A stretch of 64,000 bases of DNA. Origin: Chrysophaeum taylorii. Taxonomy: Eukaryota > Sar > Pelagophyceae > Pelagomonadales > Pelagomonadaceae. The notes beneath the pieces are model-generated. The model saw nothing but the letters and a program-made list of their open reading frames with translations, did no database searches and was not told the origin of the DNA. The translations under genes and the position numbers were made by a program. Below, in pieces: positions 57,427 to 64,000 of this stretch (its first letter is position 1; each line of letters opens with the position of its first letter). The stretch spans positions 1-64,000 of the forward strand of contig JAQMWT010000189.1 in NCBI GenBank assembly GCA_029834535.1, read 5' to 3'.

Positions 57427-60279
57427 GTGAAGCGAGCAGTGGCCGAGGCGGCGGCAGGGGCGACGGAGCGGACCAAGGCGCAGCTGGCTAAAAAGTGCGA
57501 CCCGGCGAAGATGCGCCAGCTCCAGCGCAGCTACGCCGACGTCAACAGTGATGCGAAGCATCTGGCCCTTAAGCTCGACAAGGCCGAGGCCGAGCTTAGA
57601 GCGCGAGACGAGGAGATCGATTGTCTACGGGTGCGCGTCGCCGAGCTCGAGAAGCGAGACGCCGCTATTCGAGTTCCATGCCGGCCGACAGGCGTCGGTG
57701 CTGGCAAGGGCCATGCCTGGCCTCCGTGGGTGCGACACCTCTGTATGCGTCTGTTGGCGTTGCGCGTCGCGCCGGCCGAGGTCTCTGAAGTCATCGCATC
57801 GATCGTCATCGCGGTCATCGGGGAAGAGCGCGCCGCCGAGATGGAGCTCCCGTCCTTGCGTTTCGTCCGCAACCTGCGAAGCGAGATGGGTCGTCTCCAC
57901 GAGCTCCTCTTAGCCCTCGACCTCAGCGAGGGCGAGGTGCGCGCGTTCCAATCGGACGCGTCGCCGCTCGACGGCTAGGAGCTCATCGGCACGCAACTCC
58001 GAATCGAAAGCGTCCATGGAGTTCGAGACTGGACCATGGGCGGCGCCGAGCTCGCCGACCAGGCCGCTCGCGGCGAATCCCAGGCTATTGCAGCCCGCTT
58101 CAGCGACATCCAGAGCGCCCTCGATCAGTTCCGTGGGGTGTACGCGAAGCTTCATGGTTCGGCGGACGGAATTTCAGCGATTGGTGACGTCGGCGTTCGC
58201 TGTCTTGCAGGTGCTGTCGGGACGACCGACAACGCAGCGGCGGCCTTGGCAAGCGTCCGAGAGTTGCAAACCATCGTGGCGGCAGAAGTGCGCCAAAACA
58301 TGGGTGAGCCAGCTTGGGAGAGTCTTACCGAGTCGCAGCGTAGCGAGGCGACTCGCGTCTGGTCGGCAAACTGCCAAAGTCATATCGGAAACACCTTTCT
58401 CGACAGTGGCGCTACCGCCGAGAGTCGGCTTCTTGAGAAGGTCCTGGCGACCCCGCTTCTTTTGAAGGATACGAAACACCTCCGGCTTACAGCCGACGCG
58501 AACAAGGTTATCCATGCGGCATCGAAGGGCTTCGGCGAGGGCTTCGGTCGTTACGGCAAGTCGTTTGGCAGTCAACAGCGAGCCTTATTGGAGAAGGAGA
58601 AACCCCGGGATCTGTACTTGACGCTCGACCGAACCGACAAGGGGACGCGCCAAGATGCATGCTCCGAGGCTGCTCGGGTCATGTTCGCCAACCTCCCGCT
58701 CATTCTCAAGCATCTCGACGATGCTTCTTACGCCGATGCCAACGTGCTCCGAGACAATCTCTTCGCCACGCTGAGCAGCGCCGAAATCAAGGCTGCGCTA
58801 TGGGCCAGGGCTATTATTCACGACAAATTCACTGTGCCTTTTCGGTTCTTTGCCGCATCCAACGATCTCGACGGCTGGTCTGTGCTGCAGATGGCGTCCG
58901 TCGTCGAACGTGCGCATGGTTTGTTCGAGCGACTTAGCACCGAGCCAGCAGTGGTTGCCACGGCGAATTTCGAGGCCTTTGACAGGTCGAGCAAGCAGTA
59001 CGACGAATTCCCGAATGCCCGGGCCAACTCAACTCGCAAGTCAGTGGACGGGATCTTGATGCTACGTGACGTCGACATCGTTCGCCACCGTCTGTATTCA
59101 CCTGCCCACGACAGCGACGCATGGGCATTGATACTGCAGCTGCTCGAAGAGTGGGGGCGCGGAATGGCCAGCACACTCCAAAATGGCCAGGGGGCGCGGT
59201 ACATTGGCAACGGAGACCTCGCCGTCTCCCAACAGACTTCGGCGATGCAAACGGCGTTTGCGGGTACGTATCGACACACGAATCGACAGGAATCGGAGTT
59301 CGGTGCGATTAAGTACCTCGGGGGCGTCTTCCCAAATACGGCTTCGGATAATCTTGCTGGCGTTGTTGCGTGCCGAAATGATGGAATTTTCGAACGGCAG
59401 GCAGATGCGCATGCCGTCAAGCGTCACCGCGGATCCAGCACCGATGCCGAAGGAACGCACAGAGGTGGTAGTGCCACTACTAGTGGTGGAAGGAAATCCG
59501 CCCCCGGTCGTCTCGACCAGCACGACGACAAGACTGTGACGGCCTTGATTGAAGCAGCGCGAATGGGGCGGTCGGACTTCACGGCGAGAGCCGACGCTCG
59601 TCACCAAGCAGCGATCGATCAGTACCGTGCGCGAAATGCCGAAACGATCGCGGCGGGGTTCGATCGACGCGTAAACGATTTCACGAGGGCCTGGGATGCC
59701 ATTGAGAAGGTGCCCCTTGTCAGCAACCAGGAGCTGGAGGGACAAACCACGCTCGCAGAGTTGGAAAGAAAGCTCGACGCCGAACTCGCCAAGCTCCGTA
59801 GCAACAGTGGTCGATGCAAGATGCTCGTCAGCAACATTACTCGCTACACCCACGGCATGGGCATGGGTGACCTCAAGCCCAAGTCCTTCACTTCGACAAA
59901 GGACGCACTGGTCGGCCAGTCTGGTTCAGAAGCAAATGTTGCCTTTTTAACCAAGCATCTCAAGCAGATCTACCGCAAGATCAAAATGGAGAGGCGGGCG
60001 TTGACGGATGAGCCTGTTGTTCCGCAGCGACGACCGCCGCCGGTGCTTGGTACGGCAACACAGGAGCGCAGGGCCCTGGACGCTCGGCGCCTTGTGAGCG
60101 ACGCTGAGCTCAAGGAAAAAGCCGGGGCTGCTCTGGCCGCAAAGCGAGCAAAGCGCAAGCGAGTGGCGAAACGAGACCAGCTGCCTTCGATTGTCGACTC
60201 TCTTGTTGGCCAGCGAGTCGAGGTGTTGTGGGAGCTCGAGGGAAAAACTAAGGGCGTATTGGATGCCAGGCGAGATTGA
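57427..60279 (+). CDS. Unclassified transposase-like protein, coiled coil and catalytic-like part
   Basis: One frame covers 57,427-60,279 with a single in-frame TAG at 57,976. It starts in a coiled coil (KAEAELRARDEEIDCLRVRV), then PPWVRHLCMRLLALRVAPAE and VRAFQSDASPLDG (candidate first Asp). The main part (747 residues from 58,036) has YLTLDRTDKGTRQDACSEAA (candidate second Asp) and VPFRFFAASNDLDGWSVLQM. HTNRQESEFGAIKYLGGVFP (candidate Glu) is followed by LAGVVACRNDGIFERQ. The C-terminal 250 residues are basic and helical. A D-D-E transposase is inferred from this layout only. Confidence 0.45.
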
Positions 60280-60287
60280 GGCTGTGG

Positions 60288-60950
60288 CGGCAACTCCTGA
60301 CCGCTAAGGCTTACCCCCCCTCTCTCGAGGCTTGATACCCGTTCGACGGGACACCTTTCCCGATCTTTTTAGTGACATCATACCTCTCTTTTGTGAGAAG
60401 CATTCTTGCCGTATTCTTGTAGTTTCCTTGCTATCATATTCCATCTCTCCATCTTGTTGAGAGGCTTGGTGAGCGTGAGCAAGGTGTGTGGCGAGCTTAT
60501 CCGACCCCGCGTCCGTGTTTTCCTCGTTCAGTGAGGTCTCGGACGAGTCGGTGAGTACCCCCTTTGTCACCCGGGGGTCGGGAAGTTTTTTTTTTTTTCT
60601 GTGCCGCCATACGTGGTGGAGTACACGAGATCGTGCGACTACATCGGTCGCCGACGTGCGAGTGCTGCCGTGCGTGTTGTATTACGTGGTCCGGATTTGT
60701 ACGTGCGCCCTGATCAAGCACACGGAGTTCCATTGGACCGGTTTGCGTTGAGAATATACGCGAACGTTGTTTGTGTTCGTACGCTCCGAGTGACGACGAA
60801 CACGCGTGCGAGTTGGAATCGCAGCGCATTCTCCCGGGAATTGATTTTGGTATAGCTGAACGGTGGAAGCTGTTTAGCGAGTGGGATCGCTACCCACGGG
60901 CATTTTCGAATTGCCAGCGGATTGGAATTCCGTGAGTGCTGTTTTTACAG
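60288..60950 (+). repeat. 5' LTR of the gypsy-like element
   Basis: Begins TGTGGCGGCAAC and shares CTAAGGCTTACCCC and a GACATCAT stretch with 19,817-20,060. The right end is near 60,950 (GCTGTTTTTACA), estimated from the change to leader sequence. 60,950-61,041 is leader; no primer-binding site was identified with confidence. Confidence 0.5.
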
Positions 60951-61041
60951 CGACAGATAGCGTTGTTGGAATCAACGCGAATTTCTTCGAGTGATCGGAT
61001 CCGGACGTGTTTCGAGATTCTCGATCGATATTTAATACGGC

Positions 61042-61203
61042 ATGGAGATAAACGCAGACGTGCGTGAGGAAGAATCTCCTCCAGTTCTTCCCGCCGCCCC
61101 CGAGATAGGCCGCGAGGAAGGTGAATTAAGAGAGGCCAAGGCAGTCGACGTTGCTGACGTGCCCCCTGATGTGCCTCCGGATGCTGCCATTTTCCCGCCG
61201 TGA
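61042..61203 (+). CDS. Short leader frame of the gypsy-like element
   Basis: 53 residues from the ATG at 61,042: MEINADVREEESPPVLPAAP and on to PPDVPPDAAIFPP, acidic and Pro-rich. It may be a leader peptide or the true gag start; no homologue. Confidence 0.35.
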   Translation: MEINADVREEESPPVLPAAPEIGREEGELREAKAVDVADVPPDVPPDAAIFPP

Positions 61204-61307
61204 GTCCAACGACTCCGGATCGTGGCGAGCGTGTTACTATTGAGCGCGGATCTGCAGCCCGAAGAAAAGAACGATTAGCTTAGCTTTTTGCTCGTGAAAG
61301 GGCTGAA

Positions 61308-63221
61308 GTGAAAGAGGAAGCGGCTCGACGAGAAGTTGATATGCTCAATGATGCATTACAGCAAGAGATCGAGACCTCGAAGACCCTACGCGAAGAGGTT
61401 GAACGACTTCGTCGTGAACGAGATGAATTGTTAGCTGAACGTACGCGTCGGGAGAGTAGCCGCGAACGACCCGTGAGTGGACCCGAACCGGAAACGCCCG
61501 TGAGGCCGCCTGAACCGAAAAGGAACACTGAAACGGGGAATGAACCTCCGCCCCGAGTCGATACGGAGAATGAGGGTAGGGCGGACATTGAGATTGAAAG
61601 TACGAAATTTTTACGGGAATTATCGCGGGGAATATCGCAGACGGTTGCCAACGCCTTCGAAAAGGGCAACTTGAGCCGATCCCATCGACCCACTTCCAGT
61701 TTGAAGCCTGATAACTTCAAACTCGTCATCGACGGCCGAGACCAACGGCAATTCAATTTGGATTCGGCGGCGATGATGCATACTTTAGCAGATGACCATT
61801 ACTCGGTCGAGAAATTACGTTATTTACTACCTGTGCATCTACGGGACACCGTTGCACCAATTTTTGAGGAACACTTGCAGAAATACGAGGAGCTCTGCGA
61901 TGAGCTACCACACGGTCCGTCGTTTTACTTGAAATTAGATATTGACGATGAAGAGCATGGAGTCTCGGTTCGTCGTATCCGTCGTCTTGACAAGACGTAC
62001 TCCGACAAGATTTTGGATTATTTTAGATCGACTTGCCGACCTCCACGCACGCAGCAGGAGCTGCTTGACAAGCTGCGGAAGGTCACCCAGGCTTCAGTTC
62101 CGAAGAAGTCTGGGGAGCGGCACGTCCAAACGTACTGTACCCGATTCCAATCTGAAGCCTTGGGGTTTTGTTCCGTGTCCAGCCGCACGATGGATGATGT
62201 CGATATCCTCGACCAGCTTATCAGTGGACTGACGTCCAAGGAGTTGAGGACCCGTGTGCGGACTATGAGGAGCGGACATCCTGATAGTTACGTGACTTTT
62301 AAGTCGATGGTAGCGCCTATTACGCGGCTCGAGAACGACTTACGAAAGTTGATGGAGGAGGAGAAGGACCAAGGCCCACCTAATCCGAAATCGAATAAAC
62401 CGCCGCGAGGGCGGGGAGGTCGAGCTATGGCCTCCGATCAACAAGCCAAGCAAGATGCGGATAAACCGTCTGGGAATACGGATCCGCTGATTTTACGAGA
62501 TCCTTTTTTGTGGGGCAAGAGAACGTGCCCGCACTGTGGGTTCTTCTGGACCACCCATGATGAAGATGAACACGGAATTCGCGTAGTTTGCATCCGCGAT
62601 CCGGATCGTTACTACTGTGCGATGTGGAAAAGAATTCGTAAGCAGAAGAAGCAGCCCATATCGCGGTCCGATTGGGCAAAGCGTGATGATGCATCTAATG
62701 CTAACGCCACGCACGGATCGGAGCCTTCTAATGAAATTCAAACGGCCCTCACCGATCTTGGAACCACAATGGCGACCATGGTGAGCGAGGTCAGAAGTAT
62801 CAAGGATACTACGTCGTTTTCTACACGACAGCGAGACGGACGATCACCTTCTAGACGATCGTCACGCCGACATCGAAGCCAGAGCCCGAATCGAAAAGCC
62901 CATACTGCTCAAGACAGCCCGAGTCCTTGCCGTCACCGGAGCTCTAGTCGCAATTCGCGCCGGCGCCGACGTCATCGACATTACGATGACGAGTATGACG
63001 GAGGCAGATATCAGGATAGTTCGGGACATTCGAGCGCATCTTTCGCGTTCCAGTCTTTAGGCGACGCGCCGCCAATGTCGGGGGTTGTCTTTTACCCGAC
63101 GGCGCGCCCTGCCCGAGTCTCCGATGATGTTGCCGATGTCGCTGTGACGAGCAGCCATCGTTTGCAACAGGAGCAACATACCACCAACGCTCGGATCGTT
63201 CGGTGGCCTTCTACATCGTAG
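61308..63221 (+). CDS. gag protein of the gypsy-like element
   Basis: 637 residues. Residues 1-50 form a Glu/Arg coiled coil (ARREVDMLNDALQQEIETSK). Residues ~135-345 look like a Ty3/gypsy capsid domain (DNFKLVIDGRDQRQFNLDSA, VHLRDTVAPIFEEHLQKYEE, VQTYCTRFQSEALGFCSVSS, DILDQLISGLTSKELRTRVR). A Cys/His stretch KRTCPHCGFFWTTHDEDEHG...C may bind zinc. The tail is Ser/Arg-rich (RSPSRRSSRRHRSQSPNRKA), RNA-binding in character. The frame is intact. Confidence 0.7.
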   Translation: MKEEAARREVDMLNDALQQEIETSKTLREEVERLRRERDELLAERTRRESSRERPVSGPEPETPVRPPEPKRNTETGNEPPPRVDTENEGRADIEIESTKFLRELSRGISQTVANAFEKGNLSRSHRPTSSLKPDNFKLVIDGRDQRQFNLDSAAMMHTLADDHYSVEKLRYLLPVHLRDTVAPIFEEHLQKYEELCDELPHGPSFYLKLDIDDEEHGVSVRRIRRLDKTYSDKILDYFRSTCRPPRTQQELLDKLRKVTQASVPKKSGERHVQTYCTRFQSEALGFCSVSSRTMDDVDILDQLISGLTSKELRTRVRTMRSGHPDSYVTFKSMVAPITRLENDLRKLMEEEKDQGPPNPKSNKPPRGRGGRAMASDQQAKQDADKPSGNTDPLILRDPFLWGKRTCPHCGFFWTTHDEDEHGIRVVCIRDPDRYYCAMWKRIRKQKKQPISRSDWAKRDDASNANATHGSEPSNEIQTALTDLGTTMATMVSEVRSIKDTTSFSTRQRDGRSPSRRSSRRHRSQSPNRKAHTAQDSPSPCRHRSSSRNSRRRRRHRHYDDEYDGGRYQDSSGHSSASFAFQSLGDAPPMSGVVFYPTARPARVSDDVADVAVTSSHRLQQEQHTTNARIVRWPSTS

Positions 63222-63266
63222 GTGGAAGCAATGTCAGATGCTACTTGGGATTCTCCGCACTATTAG

Positions 63267-64000
63267 GAAGACTCAGATTTGGAGACCGACGAACCCATGC
63301 CGCAGGTTCCAGTGTCCCCACATTCGTCAATGTGCATGTCTTGCAGGGCAGTTCACGATGATGACGTTAGACCTTTTGAGTTGACGTCGGGGACGACGTC
63401 TTCTTTTCCTACGGGGCCCCCCGAGACCGTTTTAGCCGTTTTAGCCGATGTTTTAGCCGACACAGTTTTGGTCGCAGCAGAGCAGACCACTTTAGCCGAT
63501 ACAGTTTTGGTCGCAGCAGAGCAGACCACAGCGGCGCCGGTGGAGGAGAAGTTGACGGGAATGTCCGATTTGATGGACGAGAAACGACGATTACCAGAAG
63601 TTCCTATGCTTCCGCTTCCAACTGATGCGCCGGGGACGGCTCATGTTTTTTCTGCAGCCCCCCCCCGACAATCAAAAGTGGACGTTCCGCCGGATCCTGA
63701 ACCTGAACAGGAGCCGAAAGTAAGGAGCGAGCCGAATGTGCGCGTCAAAGGTGAAGAGATCAATAAGAGCCACCCTAAGGTGAGGTTCAAATACGAAGAA
63801 AAGTTCGATGTGCCATGGAAGGATGCGCCGCGCGATGCGGACGGTGTACCGTTACCGCAGACTCCCGAGCACGTCGAGGACAATGATGCGATGAAAGTCG
63901 TAATTCCGACGAAGGAAGAAGCTGAGAAGGTTGTTCGAGATCTAGGAATTCCCGACAACCCGCATCTGGATGATGATGCGATGATGATGTTGAGCCATTG
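63267..64000 (+). CDS. Start of pol of the gypsy-like element (incomplete)
   Basis: Open from 63,267 to the window end, no clear ATG start. Acidic and Pro-rich: EDSDLETDEPMPQVPVSPHS, SMCMSCRAVHDDDVRPFELT, and PPDPEPEQEPKVRSEPNVRV. A repeated ADTVLVAAEQTT comes from a ~45-bp tandem duplication at 63,445-63,530. This is the linker expected before protease. Expression probably depends on the read-through or frame change usual for gypsy pol. Confidence 0.45.

Larger units (their letters stand above)
56300..60285 (+). mobile_element. Unclassified DNA-transposon-like element
   Basis: A 4-kb GC-rich block coding on the plus strand for a Cys-rich N-terminal part, a long coiled coil and a large conserved-looking C-terminal protein with spaced acidic residues. 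A hairpin AGGCTCG...CGAGCCT lies upstream (56,383-56,406). No terminal inverted repeats or target duplication could be found; the right side is cut by the gypsy LTR at 60,288. I do not recognise the superfamily. Confidence 0.4.
60288..64000 (+). mobile_element. Gypsy-like LTR retrotransposon, 5' part, runs off window
   Basis: LTR from 60,288 (TGTGGCGGCAACTCCTG, as at 19,817), leader, small frame (61,042-61,203), gag (61,308-63,221) and the start of pol (63,267 to window end). Relationship to the integrase fragment at 18,217-19,740 through the shared LTR start implies Ty3/gypsy. In what is visible it looks nearly whole. Confidence 0.65.

Noticed and set aside
1-64000. tRNA or rRNA genes
   Set aside because: No cloverleaf with the conserved GGTTCGA-type arm and no recognisable rRNA segments were found by eye; a covariance-model scan would be decisive.

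Overview
This window is eukaryotic and consists almost entirely of transposable elements; I see no convincing single-copy host gene, tRNA or rRNA. The evidence is copia- and gypsy-type LTR elements, a Helitron, a Mutator-like (MULE) transposon with probable introns, a LINE, short LINE-tailed retroposons, a hAT relic and an unclassified transposase, nested in each other. The organism cannot be named from this. Cytosine-methyltransferase-bearing LTR elements are known from dinoflagellates and charophyte algae, so an alga or other protist is the best guess.

Layout. 1-4,654: copia-like family B on the minus strand, cut by the window edge. 4,655-6,430: GC-rich repeats and scraps of two other elements. 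6,430-14,620: family A copia-like element (copy A1, plus strand), ordered gag/protease, C5-methyltransferase (MTase), integrase, RT, RNase H, then two extra 3' frames. 14,625-21,204: element C, with gag, protease-like and a second, divergent C5-MTase, interrupted by a gypsy fragment (integrase plus LTR start). 21,205-21,659: a short retroposon. 21,660-26,355: Helitron pieces interleaved with copia-like family D (24,466-29,015, minus). 29,095-31,810: an RTE-like LINE containing a second, inverted LINE fragment. 31,811-36,991: 5' part of a third family A copy and two opposed pieces of family B. 37,000-52,382: a longer family A copy (A2, minus) whose MTase region was hit by a 4.9-kb MULE (43,566-48,476, 9-bp target duplication) and by a short retroposon (48,514-48,878, 9-bp target duplication). 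52,383-56,258: microsatellites, unrecognised frames and hAT remains. 56,300-60,285: an unclassified large candidate transposase. 60,288-64,000: LTR, gag and pol start of a gypsy-like element running off the window.

The most notable biology is that three LTR-element families here (A, B and C) carry a DNA cytosine-5 methyltransferase-like domain between protease and integrase. In family A a conserved ~21-bp motif encoding T-(E/A)-x-S-x-N-Y recurs at every border between domains, which suggests polyprotein processing sites or an RNA signal. All LTR elements are treated as fossils: most look broken in several places, and boundaries are by-eye estimates except where target duplications fix them.
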